Below, one piece after another: positions 20,401 through 27,919 of a stretch of 46,146 nucleotides of DNA. The notes below the pieces were generated by a model that saw only the letters and a program-made list of their open reading frames with translations, was not told the DNA's origin and ran no database searches. The stretch's first letter is position 1; every line of letters begins with the position of its first letter. The stretch spans positions 1 to 46,146 of IMG/VR virus record IMGVR_UViG_3300032342_001227; one strand, 5' to 3'. Position numbers and translations under genes: made by a program. The stretch comes from a virus.

Positions 20401-22327
20401 AAATATAATTATCATCATTTATTATTAAATCATCAGATGTTTCTATAATTGTACAAGGAAGATAAGTATCTCCATCATCTTTAGTAAAATCAAAACGAAG
20501 AGTTATTTTTTCATAATTCAAATCTTTTACACTAAATAAAATTTTTGCTAATCCAGAACCATCATAATATTTTTCTATACTATCTACTCTAACCTGTGCA
20601 CTGCTATCTTCTATAATAAAAGATTGAATAGAAGATATAGTCTGGTTTTGATAAATGTCTGTAACTATAACTCTCCAATACCATGTTCCAAACATTAAAG
20701 GTCTTATTATATCCGTATAATCCCATATTTCTATATCTGTTAAAGTAGGAGATGTAATAATTGGATTAAAATCTCCTCCTCCAAGAATAGATAATTGATA
20801 TACCACCAAATAAGAAGAATTATCGGTTACATCTATTTCAAAAATAAATCTAATTAAAATTTGTGATATTTCATCTTCTGGTGTTACCAAAGAAACAATA
20901 GGATTTTTTACATCTAAACTAAATGTATTTCCTTCCCAATAAGAAATATGTCCTGCATAAATAGTTTTAATTCTTATTTTACATCCTACTAAATATGAAC
21001 CATCTATATCTGTTTTTGCAGTCCAAGTACCTGATTTAGAATTCCATTCTCCTGGAGTTAAAGATATAGAACCTTCTCCTGTAGTTGTAGTACAATCTAA
21101 CCAAGTAGAACCAGTCCAATATTGAAAATCTATTGTTACAGGAGACCCTTGATTAAATAATTCATAGGTAATATCAACTTTTCCATCTATTGTAGATTGA
21201 GAAGCAACAACGTTCCTTACAGAAGGAATATCAATTATATCCAATGTATCATCTGTAAGAATTCCACCGCTTTCCTCAAATCCAGATTCATCATATATTT
21301 CATAAGTAGTTATACCAAAATTTTCTGACAAAGACAATGTTTCATTTAATACAATATTTCCTTCTTCTTCATAAGAAATTTTTAAAATTATTTGATTAAT
21401 AGACATTACTCTAGTAGATGCGTTTACGTTTAAACCGTAAATTTTTATATCTAAATTTTGAATATCATCCCATGTCCAAGTTTCAGGAGCATTTGTACCT
21501 GTAGTTATATCTATCCAATAAATATTATCAGAAGTTGTTAAATAACCACTTATAGGCAATATAAATATATCTCCTGTATCAATTCCATCAAATATAGGTA
21601 TACATTTTGCTGTTAAACTGCTACTAACATTAGCCTTACCTTCAAATCCTAATTCAACTTTTTTAATTGTTCCTAAATTAGTTACTACTGGCATTGCAGA
21701 GCCTAATAAATAGTTAGCACTATCATCTGCACTATTATTAGGAATTGTTCTTGTAGCAAAAGTACCTGTATTAGAATCTACTGCATTTGCACCGTTTGTC
21801 CAATTAACATTAGATTGTGCATTATAATCAATCACATCGGCAGTATAAGTTATTCTTAAAAATATATTATATAAATGATAATGATACGTTCTTGAAACAG
21901 CAATATCAAGACCATATGTTTTTATATCTAAATTTGCTATATCTTCCCATGTCCATATATCAGGTACATTAGTACCTGTAGTTATATCTATATATTGATA
22001 ACCCAATCCTGTAGTAAAAACAGAACCAGTAAATATATCTCCATTTAATATTCCGTTAAAAATAGGAATAAATTTAGGATAAACAACACCATTAACATTA
22101 GAATTAGCATATATTCCTATCTCTACTTTTGATATATCTCCATAAACAAGATTAGAAGCTAATGCTGTTACTAATAAATAATTAGCACTATCATCTGCAC
22201 TATTGCCAGGAACTAATCTTTCACCAAATGTTGCAATGTTTCCATCATAGGTATTTGCACCATTTACCCAATTGACATTAGAACCAGCATTATAATCTAT
22301 ATTTAGAGTTACTGATTGTGTTGCCAT
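14420..22327 (-). CDS. Giant tail-tip/hub protein (2635 residues) containing an intein
   Basis: The largest gene in the window. Parts in order: two tandem copies of a roughly 155-residue module (about 9-157 and 165-322, each with SADDSANYLL and TWEDI/TWDDI-NLDIK); Ig/FN3-like domains to about 660; a late-control-D/tail-hub-like section (about 680-960, with KDKQFGASQTQFNLIDKNFEY); a carbohydrate-binding-like jelly roll (about 1080-1225); a discoidin-like (F5/8 C) domain around 1400-1900 split by an intein at 1487-1851; a hub-like strand set (FGQSILLVNNELSLRR) near 2080; and a C-terminal propeller-like, Trp/Tyr/Gly-rich region from about 2330. After splicing it would be 2270 residues. It lies after the tape measure and two tail genes, the usual place of the tail-associated hub/host-binding protein. 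Confidence 0.8.
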   Translation of the reverse strand: MATQSVTLNIDYNAGSNVNWVNGANTYDGNIATFGERLVPGNSADDSANYLLVTALASNLVYGDISKVEIGIYANSNVNGVVYPKFIPIFNGILNGDIFTGSVFTTGLGYQYIDITTGTNVPDIWTWEDIANLDIKTYGLDIAVSRTYHYHLYNIFLRITYTADVIDYNAQSNVNWTNGANAVDSNTGTFATRTIPNNSADDSANYLLGSAMPVVTNLGTIKKVELGFEGKANVSSSLTAKCIPIFDGIDTGDIFILPISGYLTTSDNIYWIDITTGTNAPETWTWDDIQNLDIKIYGLNVNASTRVMSINQIILKISYEEEGNIVLNETLSLSENFGITTYEIYDESGFEESGGILTDDTLDIIDIPSVRNVVASQSTIDGKVDITYELFNQGSPVTIDFQYWTGSTWLDCTTTTGEGSISLTPGEWNSKSGTWTAKTDIDGSYLVGCKIRIKTIYAGHISYWEGNTFSLDVKNPIVSLVTPEDEISQILIRFIFEIDVTDNSSYLVVYQLSILGGGDFNPIITSPTLTDIEIWDYTDIIRPLMFGTWYWRVIVTDIYQNQTISSIQSFIIEDSSAQVRVDSIEKYYDGSGLAKILFSVKDLNYEKITLRFDFTKDDGDTYLPCTIIETSDDLIINDDNYISNITATTNWVQYWIKIQYAIDTDIQLITDTLDKKNLKVRSQIIVTRDDTNYDISDIVESHSISKDKQFGASQTQFNLIDKNFEYTPLNTASDINKVSGIYNPLLYFGNIIKVIHKIFTKEGIQSFTKFTGKIKNIELVKDSFKTGINIIAQDNLEKLINYLPNNLEYNTTKQEVIDETLRTFDGFTYYSEHMDWSEYPAPKIKLNDKEIEPDKYIVDFVRGQILYKGNALSQLQTETVTCTNPLDDMKTWVAGISFDNSILPQVYYSYQRYERFSCNDYSGWLYQWTGYTEELIENEDYYVDYENGNIILYNALDPDNSSEVLGNIKEQLIVVVYRKTTVVKALYSYEIAGSNDVEDIIKDLSIKAGIPIADIQGSVTDEILILRDQKYLYTGKNNLISLILKQDGSTVSSSDYDLDEKNGIITLDTLNYVDKDWQIEDCDWLWDDAVADTSGESVIQEIDIINQIEGRGCLKTIFPENGGYVLRDLLGDLYNATITGQKYLEFYIKANIIGIAYLDISYDNVNWESKIINVTSSWQTISWDISGLAEVYKEIKYLRLRASDIIIYLDNIYLKRNLYTASYSYYTLQATGITLSKVNFDYENVDNAFQGVQNLLKEVAPNYLVYINEDNKLIGEYSNQQLLRDSLTIWSNFNQGQRAYTRSYYGEQYEITLPKHLTFNISDEEVYTGAIVIGKNTEPENVALRGTITDECAWISGKSYLSKKVTLDRSQYNSFGRPAIGGTTSIFDQLANQNNTPIAGGVEAMNDFDTNTGMYWFKKNDAPDPNELICQLELEKAVIWERIDILVGSYDNKIIKQAFYIKVGDEFGNWWYTERNMLKIQPGSTGCYSSDTEVMTENGWMLLKDIVDQKLKIKIATLNPKTNKVEYHYPDNYFEYDYNGKMIKLENKGSNLLVTPDHNCWIAKQNNNIKNNFFAENQWKWLKGKDLLKQTSDIILRRDFPGWEGTEQEYFIIKGKINHKSGRGNNVKEFNKELRFKMDDWLKFLGLYLSEGGLTGNRFVVITQKKEDVKVKIRETLNLLGLHFYEQEYTDNPGAVKFIISKKILYNYLKQFGKAKDKFIPKELLNLSKRQLKILFDYLMLGDGWRNNRYVEEQLYYYTISLKLAKQFEEISLKLGYTTNFSIKKYDFQINKRNNCYVIALNKHPITYFRNRPLKKSEIFEEDYQGKVYCLTVPYHLLFVRRKGSGFWSGNSWVTFENNFNKDTPIKYIRIYLSEPWSWTVTTTTSGWIWESTSVSVDYYYCFSIAEIEVWDKPILVAEARLDNCLLVGDGVTEEVQIPNTPFKTKDYLENRWGWTNKYPIFITLYKNSYSNLLVQDVDYTYDNTTGIVSFLIPPEIGDVICGTWTLDEKHPDETTFYASFTNKELLKKIGIKLYKEEDEGLYTHQKCIDRAGLLLPELTRSIFPSNLDIVYRPDIKFGQSILLVNNELSLRRIFYIDSINFGMSEKFIPSCSIGMTSFLELKDYEYQEENPDIYKDWKIHYPKYMIAYASNGTKMISEGNVYQFSTNNFYTGMISVDALNENGDIREDYAQECKLEVLSCEDSTTIRLLENTIKSEMWQKGIAELNFYIAWNEDGVGGRTKTPDELLTGDAWYTDKTVIFKFYETTNPTKYKTFGCKLRCILSGTLKPQYILPMGNFGHSIIYDSYSKVTGSASSTEEGKQFVTDIFDVHKILDTDSNGLFGCVTYGQTIYGLFEVITRLRYQIKYYDWATQEWVNWGNYFDHAHSIYIHPTPKLYFAGQILLQFSIGGYESGGSTYLYDGKTLTNLNIDPSRYPDVIVFNNQLYFITPGHFTGDHKTKTRIINSDGSLAGYYEQNIGVWNGNSATSYPFIANKELYSISQLSFYKFAVWKWNSSTYLWELQYGYVSSGADIPVPRCNFEYKGKTYFIMYCSYETYPSCLCEYDYINKKLLLKGVFVNRDWGLVGSRKQLALKGNYTNVFEFQGNLYGYTGTLMKNLMPLIESSQSTEFLENQI
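16775..17869 (-). mobile_element. LAGLIDADG intein inside the giant tail protein (365 residues)
   Basis: Intein spanning host residues 1487-1851. N-terminal splicing block: Cys1 in CYSSDTEVMTENGWMLLKDI. Block B: LLVTPDHNCW with TPDH at intein residues 69-72. Two LAGLIDADG endonuclease motifs: LGLYLSEGG (about 159-167) and FDYLMLGDG (about 250-258), both with the acidic residue. Block F: YQGKVYCLTVPYHLLFVRR. It ends WSGN before Ser+1. The usual penultimate His is Gly here. The frame is intact, so both splicing and homing activity are possible. The host strands before (QPGSTG) and after (SWVTFENN) join smoothly. Confidence 0.9.
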
Positions 22328-22356
22328 ATTATTTCTTACCTCTCATACTATTTTTA

Positions 22357-22821
22357 TTATGCAAAAGTAATAGTCCATTCTATTGCTACTGATTCTCCAT
22401 CACCTAAAATCTTCTGCGATAAAAATACTCTTCGAGCCAACATATTACCAACTGCTCCTGCATCAAAAATTCCTGCTTCTTTTAAAGTAACCGAACCACC
22501 ACTACCATTTGTAAAAGTAGCATTTATAGTTGCTTTGTAATCTACTTCGTAATCACATGTAGCTTCTTTTCTTGCCAAACCAGTTGTAGAAGTTTCTACA
22601 TCTAACTCAGTATCTCCTACAAGTGCTTCTGTTGCACCTGTTCCCAATGCAATATATTTAAATGGAAGAACAGATACTCCATTAAGCAACTTAGAAGCAA
22701 ATTCTTTACCAGCGTTAACAATAAGATTCTTTCCTTTTTCTACTTCTTTAATAGAACCATCTTTATTAAAGATAGTAACTTTCTGTTTACCTAAAACTTT
22801 TAAAGCACTGTTTATTCTCAT
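22357..22821 (-). CDS. Tail-tip/baseplate-like structural protein
   Basis: A 154-residue protein between the 277-residue tail gene and the giant tail gene. NLIVNAGKEFASKLLNGV, KYIALGTGATEA and GDTELDVET are the signature of a phage tail or fibre-associated family whose members carry the Ala-Leu-Gly-x-Gly segment before a set of beta strands. AGIFDAGAVGNMLARRVF follows the same family pattern. The ribosome binding site is strong (AAGGAGG). Likely part of the tail tip; exact place unknown. Confidence 0.68.
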   Translation of the reverse strand: MRINSALKVLGKQKVTIFNKDGSIKEVEKGKNLIVNAGKEFASKLLNGVSVLPFKYIALGTGATEALVGDTELDVETSTTGLARKEATCDYEVDYKATINATFTNGSGGSVTLKEAGIFDAGAVGNMLARRVFLSQKILGDGESVAIEWTITFA

Positions 22822-22832
22822 TTTTATCCTCC

Positions 22833-23666
22833 TTAAAAACGATTAGAAAATTTTAATTCCATAGGAATTGCATAAATTTGTGGGTCTTGTCTTTCTATAT
22901 AACCTATTCCTATCTTCATAATTTCCACACAAAATAATTTATCTTCGTGTGTAATCATAACAAATTCTTTACCTACCCAATTTTCCATAATATTTTTAAA
23001 ATCTATATCTACCCATGCCCAAGTAGGCTGAATATCTTCTAATATTGTACGTCTATTCTCATCCAATGCTTCTATTTTAACTTCTGTTCCATCTAATACT
23101 GGAGAAAATTTTGCGGTCGCTGTTTTACTATAAGAAAAAGTTGTAGGATTAATATCTACTTCTGTATTAATAGTTTCAGCTATAATTATACTATCCAAAT
23201 AAACAGTCATTGCAGTACCACCGTTTTGAGAAAAAGTAATTCTTAACTGAGTAATTGTTTCACCACTTACAACAGCAGTAAAAGTTTCTATTTGTTTTGT
23301 TAATTCAGAAGTGGTTGTATATGTATCTGAAAATAATGTACCTACTGAATCATCGTTTTCATCTAATGCTTCTATAATTACATTTAACGTTCCTGTTACA
23401 ATATGAGTATAAAAAATAAATGTATAATCATTTGTTAGTCTATCAGAAATATCAATTATCTGATAAATACCTTCACTAGAAGCATCTCCTATTATTTTTT
23501 GAGAATTACCGCCTTCTTTTACATAAGAAGAAATAGTATTTAATGATACTGTAGGTGTACCTATTTTAGTCCAAAATTTACCTAATCCTAAAACAGTAGC
23601 ATCTTCTTTTTCAAAAGACCAATTATCTACAATATTATGAAAAAATTTCCATCTCACTACTGACAT
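22833..23666 (-). CDS. Distal-tail-like protein with carbohydrate-binding-like insert
   Basis: A 277-residue protein directly downstream of the tape measure, the position of distal tail (Dit) proteins in siphophages. Residues about 12-165 look like a jelly-roll carbohydrate-binding module (NWSFEKEDATV, SYVKEGGNSQKIIGDA, VYLDSIIIAET). Residues about 175-277 form a second beta domain (FSPVLDGTEVKIEALDEN, MELKFSNRF). Dit proteins carrying such inserts help bind the host surface. The assignment rests on position and fold impression. Confidence 0.5.
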   Translation of the reverse strand: MSVVRWKFFHNIVDNWSFEKEDATVLGLGKFWTKIGTPTVSLNTISSYVKEGGNSQKIIGDASSEGIYQIIDISDRLTNDYTFIFYTHIVTGTLNVIIEALDENDDSVGTLFSDTYTTTSELTKQIETFTAVVSGETITQLRITFSQNGGTAMTVYLDSIIIAETINTEVDINPTTFSYSKTATAKFSPVLDGTEVKIEALDENRRTILEDIQPTWAWVDIDFKNIMENWVGKEFVMITHEDKLFCVEIMKIGIGYIERQDPQIYAIPMELKFSNRF

Positions 23667-23681
23667 GATAATATCCTCCCA

Positions 23682-26537
23682 TTAAATTTGATTATTTAAA
23701 CCACGATTTAATTCACGATTATAAATATCCGCAACTTTTCCAGCAATAGTATTTGCTATCTCTTCATTAGTACCCTCAATTTTATCTATATTAATATTTA
23801 TTACTGATTGACCTCTGCCTCTACGTTGTTGTCCTGCAAAATATCTAGAAGAAGGCAAAGGATATGTTTCGGGTAATGGAGCTATTCCTCCAAATAAATT
23901 TAATGGCAACATTTCTGGTGCTTTTTGTGCTTGCCAAGAACTTTGTGTAGAACTTGATTTTTTCCCCATAAATAATGAACCTATCATCATTGCTATTCCT
24001 AAAGGAGCTAAAGGAGTCATTGTTAACATTGAACCTATTCCTCCCATAATTGCTCCAGTACCGCCACCTGATTGATAACCACCCATTGCACCTGTTATTC
24101 CTGCCATACCTACTTGTGCATAAGAATTATTTCCCCAAAAAGAACCTGCATTATTTCCTAATCCTAAAAATCCACCTGGGCGTTTTATTGGTACTTTACC
24201 CATACTTCCTGTATTTGCATATTTTGCCTGTTCTGCTGGAGTTAAAAAAGGATTTCTTAAATCTCCAAATCCACCTACTCCTCCTGATAAAGTACCACCA
24301 TCACCACCACCTAAATATCCTGCACCGTTGGCACATCCTTTTTCAATTGCCATTTGTAATATTTGCCCACCTTTATAAAAAGATTTTTCAAGAGGAGAAG
24401 CAAAAGGGTTTTCTACACCACCAAAAATATTACCAAATGTTTTTCCTAATCCACCAAAAGAAGTAATTTTTTCACTTAACATAGTAGAAGAAGATTCTAC
24501 TAATGCTTTTTTCCATGCAGTACCTATAGAAGTAGTTAAACTTGTTAAATTTAAAGTTCCTGCATTTAATTGTTCTGCAATATTAGATTTAAGAGTATCT
24601 TTAAGCATATCTGAATATTTTTCTACTATTTTTGCTCGTTCATCATAAACTTTATTTACTAATTTTCCAATTTCTAATAATTTCTTTTCATCGTCTCCCT
24701 GTAATCGCATTAACTCTTCAATTTTTTGATAATTACCTTCAAGTGCTAAAGAAGATATTACTTCCACATTTAATTGTGGAACAATTTGATTATTAATATC
24801 TACTTTTTTATTATTCCAATCAACTGTTTCTTTAATATATCTATTTAAATTGATAACTGCTAATTGTTCATTATTATAACCATTTAATCCCATCTCTATT
24901 AATTCTTTTGCTCTTTGTAAATCATTTAATTGGTTAGAAATATCTGGAGAAATAGAATAAGTTGACATACCAACAGGAGCAGAAGAAGTTCCTGGTGTAG
25001 ATGTTGGTTCTTGAAAATTATATTTTTTCTTTAATGCTTCTAAATCTTCAAGAGCTTTTTTATTTAATTCATTTGCTTGTTTTTGTAATCGAGAAATAGG
25101 TATTTTCATCATTTTTTCTTGCAAACCAACAGGAGAATATTCCCATACTAATCTTAAAGCATTGCCTAATCCTTTAGCTACAACTGTCAATTCTTTCATA
25201 TAAGATGCCATTGATTTCATAGCATCTGTAAAATTGTTAGCACCTGTTATTCCTTCTATAAAACCTTTTCCAATATCTTCCTGCAATTCTTTCATTCTTT
25301 TTTGTATACGTTCAGGAGCATCTTCTGCTTCTTTTAATTTTGAAACATATTCACCTAATAACTGATTAATTTTTGTTTGAGCATTTGCTCCTTCTGTACC
25401 AATACTTTTATAATTTTCTCTAAGTTTATCAAGCATTTCAATTAAAATTCTACCACCTGTTGATGGTCTTACTCCTCCAAATAATTCATTAATCCATTTA
25501 TTTTGTTGTCCTGTAGAACTCATTTTATCAATAGTTTCTAAAACCATTATTAATGTTTTAAAAGTATCTTGTCCTGCTTCTGCCATAATACCTAAATCAC
25601 TTGCTACTTGTGGTAAATTTTTCGTAAACTGTAAAATAGATTGTTTTAATCTTTGTCCTTCGTCTCCTTCAACATTTGAAAGAGTTGCTAATAATGCTAA
25701 AGTCTGGTCTAAAGTTAAATTTACAGATTTTCCTATTGGTAAAAAAGAAGCCAAACTTTTATTAAAACTATTTGTATCTATTAAATTGTTTTTTCTTAGT
25801 TCTAATAATTTTGCCTGTAATAATGTGGTTTGTTGTTCTATTGGTATATTTGCATTTAAAGTATCTTTGTATAATATATATGTTTTAAGAACCGCATCTG
25901 TAACTCCTTTTAATTCTCCAAAACTAGCAATACTTCCGTTTATAGTTTCTTTTGTAACTTTCATAGCTTGGTTTACAGACATACCTGCTTGATTAAATTT
26001 TTGAAATGTTTCTGTAATTGCAGATTCATCTTCACCTGTAGTTGTTGCTAATTTATTTATATCTTTTCGTACTGCATTTAATGTTTCTTGTAATGTTCCA
26101 CTGTATCCTTTTATAGTTTGCGATAACTTAATAAACGCAGTTTCAAATTTAATTAAATCTTGTAAACCCATTTGAAAGGTTTGAGTAACCCACATCATAA
26201 TACTTCTAAAAATCATCCATGTAGGAGCAACAATAACTACTCTTCGCAAAGCTCTTTCAAAATCACCCATTTGAGCAGTTGCTTGTCCTGTATCTTTTAT
26301 AATTGTTTTAAAAGTTTTGCCAGAAGCAGTTTCTATATTATACATAGATTGAGTAGTAACTTTTCCCATATTTGAAGTTACTTGGGTAGATGCTTGTGTT
26401 ATCTTAGTTGCTTGTTCCATCCCCATACCCATTTTATCCAAAATTGCTTGAGCTTTAGTAACATCTCCTGTTAATTTTGCCAATCCAGAAGTATCTGCTT
26501 CTACTATTATAAGTTTACGAAAAGTATCATCTGGCAT
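23682..26537 (-). CDS. Tape measure protein
   Basis: A 951-residue protein of TP901-type tape measure design; it sets tail length and fills the tail tube. The N-terminal half carries the family core (KLATTTGEDESAITETFQKF, MSVNQAMKVTKETINGS, SNVEGDEGQRLKQSI, WINELFGGVRPSTGGRIL). The middle is charged and helical. The C-terminal quarter has a Gly/Ser/Pro-rich low-complexity part and a hydrophobic stretch (GAIMGGIGSMLTMTPLAPLG, then IAMMIGSLFMG), typical of the membrane-inserting end. Position after the chaperone-like genes and before the tail-tip genes agrees. Confidence 0.9.
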   Translation of the reverse strand: MPDDTFRKLIIVEADTSGLAKLTGDVTKAQAILDKMGMGMEQATKITQASTQVTSNMGKVTTQSMYNIETASGKTFKTIIKDTGQATAQMGDFERALRRVVIVAPTWMIFRSIMMWVTQTFQMGLQDLIKFETAFIKLSQTIKGYSGTLQETLNAVRKDINKLATTTGEDESAITETFQKFNQAGMSVNQAMKVTKETINGSIASFGELKGVTDAVLKTYILYKDTLNANIPIEQQTTLLQAKLLELRKNNLIDTNSFNKSLASFLPIGKSVNLTLDQTLALLATLSNVEGDEGQRLKQSILQFTKNLPQVASDLGIMAEAGQDTFKTLIMVLETIDKMSSTGQQNKWINELFGGVRPSTGGRILIEMLDKLRENYKSIGTEGANAQTKINQLLGEYVSKLKEAEDAPERIQKRMKELQEDIGKGFIEGITGANNFTDAMKSMASYMKELTVVAKGLGNALRLVWEYSPVGLQEKMMKIPISRLQKQANELNKKALEDLEALKKKYNFQEPTSTPGTSSAPVGMSTYSISPDISNQLNDLQRAKELIEMGLNGYNNEQLAVINLNRYIKETVDWNNKKVDINNQIVPQLNVEVISSLALEGNYQKIEELMRLQGDDEKKLLEIGKLVNKVYDERAKIVEKYSDMLKDTLKSNIAEQLNAGTLNLTSLTTSIGTAWKKALVESSSTMLSEKITSFGGLGKTFGNIFGGVENPFASPLEKSFYKGGQILQMAIEKGCANGAGYLGGGDGGTLSGGVGGFGDLRNPFLTPAEQAKYANTGSMGKVPIKRPGGFLGLGNNAGSFWGNNSYAQVGMAGITGAMGGYQSGGGTGAIMGGIGSMLTMTPLAPLGIAMMIGSLFMGKKSSSTQSSWQAQKAPEMLPLNLFGGIAPLPETYPLPSSRYFAGQQRRGRGQSVININIDKIEGTNEEIANTIAGKVADIYNRELNRGLNNQI

Positions 26538-26541
26538 GTTA

Positions 26542-26919
26542 TTATTTGTCCTTTTTATTTCTATTCAAAAATACTATTTTATCTCTCCCATCAGAAGGGG
26601 TTACTCCATTAGGAATATTATCAACTTTACGTTCATCTTTTTTATTCTTTTTATATAATAAATATGCTTCTGCCCTAATCCAATCATTAATAACTTCTTC
26701 TGTAATTAAATCTTCTCCTGATAATAAATCCATATATAATCCACTAATAATTTCTAAATGTTGTAAAAATCTTAATTGAAGATTAGTGAAATCAATTTTA
26801 TTATTAAATAAACAAACACTTCCTGACAAGTCTTTAACTCTGTGGTAAAGGGCTTGCCAATAATAAGATTTAGCTAATGTTCTTAGTGGTTCTTCTTTAA
26901 TAATAATATTATTTTTCAT
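26542..26919 (-). CDS. Second tail-assembly chaperone-like protein
   Basis: A 125-residue protein between the 215-residue chaperone-like gene and the tape measure, the slot of the second (T-type) tail assembly chaperone. Its start lies 11 bases inside the upstream gene. The DNA at the overlap lacks a clean X-XXY-YYZ slippery heptamer and the frames differ by +1, so coupling by re-initiation is more likely than the lambda-type -1 shift. Asp/Trp-containing VINDWIRAEAYLLYKK is a typical chaperone-like helix. No sequence family is certain. Confidence 0.5.
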   Translation of the reverse strand: MKNNIIIKEEPLRTLAKSYYWQALYHRVKDLSGSVCLFNNKIDFTNLQLRFLQHLEIISGLYMDLLSGEDLITEEVINDWIRAEAYLLYKKNKKDERKVDNIPNGVTPSDGRDKIVFLNRNKKDK

Positions 26920-27556
26920 TGTAAATTATTAAACTCATATAATGTGCTGTTTTATTTAATAAATCATCAGATTTAGAATCCATAAAGGATTCATAAGTAT
27001 TAAATGCTCTTATCCAATTATTCTCTATCTTTTTTTCTAAACATAAATAACAAATATAAGAATTTATTAAAGATAAAAGTTCATTCTCAATACTATAGGA
27101 AAGCAAATCCATTTTTTCTAATGATATTGCTCGTTGTTCCATTTTCATATTAAATATTTCCATTTTTAAATCTATTACTTTCTGACTTTCTGATTCTTTT
27201 ATATTACCTAATTCAGCTAATTTTAATTCAACTTCATTAACTTTTTCTTCTAACTTAAGTTGTTGTTCTATCATTTTTGCAATACTAATTCCTTTTTTTT
27301 CATATAATTCAATTAATTGTTTTTCATAAAGATACCTATCATCTCTAAGAAGTTCTGTATTTCTTTTTAACTTTATTTCTCTTACTTCTTGGCGTTCAGT
27401 ATAAGTAGGTTTTCTTACTCTATAAGTATTTCCTTCAACTGACCACTCAATAATATTATTTTTCAACATCTCTTCCAAATTCTCTAATTCATCAGCTTGA
27501 GTAGTTGACTCTAAAATTTTCTTTGCTTCCTCTTCTTTTTTAATTTGGTCTGACAT
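26909..27556 (-). CDS. Tail-assembly chaperone-like protein
   Basis: A 215-residue protein upstream of the tape measure. WSVEGNTYRVRKPTYTERQE near residues 38-57 is the start usually seen in siphophage tail assembly chaperones, which keep the tape measure soluble while the tube forms. Residues about 75-150 form a long charged helix, probably coiled coil (KQLIELYEKKGISIAKMIEQ, LEEKVNEVELKLAELG). Strong AGGAGG site. Functional call relies on position and fold style. Confidence 0.6.
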   Translation of the reverse strand: MSDQIKKEEEAKKILESTTQADELENLEEMLKNNIIEWSVEGNTYRVRKPTYTERQEVREIKLKRNTELLRDDRYLYEKQLIELYEKKGISIAKMIEQQLKLEEKVNEVELKLAELGNIKESESQKVIDLKMEIFNMKMEQRAISLEKMDLLSYSIENELLSLINSYICYLCLEKKIENNWIRAFNTYESFMDSKSDDLLNKTAHYMSLIIYNEK

Positions 27557-27600
27557 CTTACTCCTCCTTACAGGTTAATAAACAAAAATACCCAAAGTTA

Positions 27601-27855
27601 TCATTCTTTGGGTTTCTGATTAAAAATAATTTTTCCCGATTCAAAATTTGCTTTAATTAATTTAAGTAAAAATCTATTATTTTCATAAATTGAATCTTTA
27701 ACAAGATTCACATAAATTTCTTTTATTTGTAAAAAAGATAAAGACTGTGTATTAGATATGTTTAAATTTTCTAATCGTTTAAGTAATATACCTACTAAAC
27801 TTTTAGAATTATCATTTAAAATATCGGTTAATTTAATTAATTCTTGTTCGTTCAT
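27601..27855 (-). CDS. Small hypothetical protein, 84 residues
   Basis: An 84-residue, helix-rich protein (MNEQELIKLTDILNDNSK) with a strong AAGGAGAGG site, placed between the major tail protein and the chaperone-like genes. No family is recognised. The position suggests a tail assembly factor. Confidence 0.55.
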   Translation of the reverse strand: MNEQELIKLTDILNDNSKSLVGILLKRLENLNISNTQSLSFLQIKEIYVNLVKDSIYENNRFLLKLIKANFESGKIIFNQKPKE

Positions 27856-27885
27856 CTTACCTCTCCTTACAATTTAGCGATAAAG

Positions 27886-27908
27886 GAAGGGGTCATTTTG
27901 ACCCCTCC
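27886..27908 (-). terminator. Hairpin after the major tail protein gene
   Basis: AGGGGTCA and its complement TGACCCCT flank a three-base loop 14 bases past the tail protein stop, with a CCTTCCTTTAT tail on the minus strand. It looks like an intrinsic terminator or a partial one that reduces read-through after an abundantly made protein. Confidence 0.6.
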
Positions 27909-27919
27909 CTCCGCACATA

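Noticed and set aside
24050-24466. 138-codon plus-strand ORF opposite the tape measure gene
   Set aside because: It is a shadow of Gly/Pro/Ser-rich coding DNA, giving runs of His and Leu, and runs against the operon.
26905-26925. Programmed -1 frameshift between the two chaperone-like genes
   Set aside because: The overlap has no X-XXY-YYZ heptamer and the second frame is +1 relative to the first; re-initiation at the overlapping ATG is simpler.
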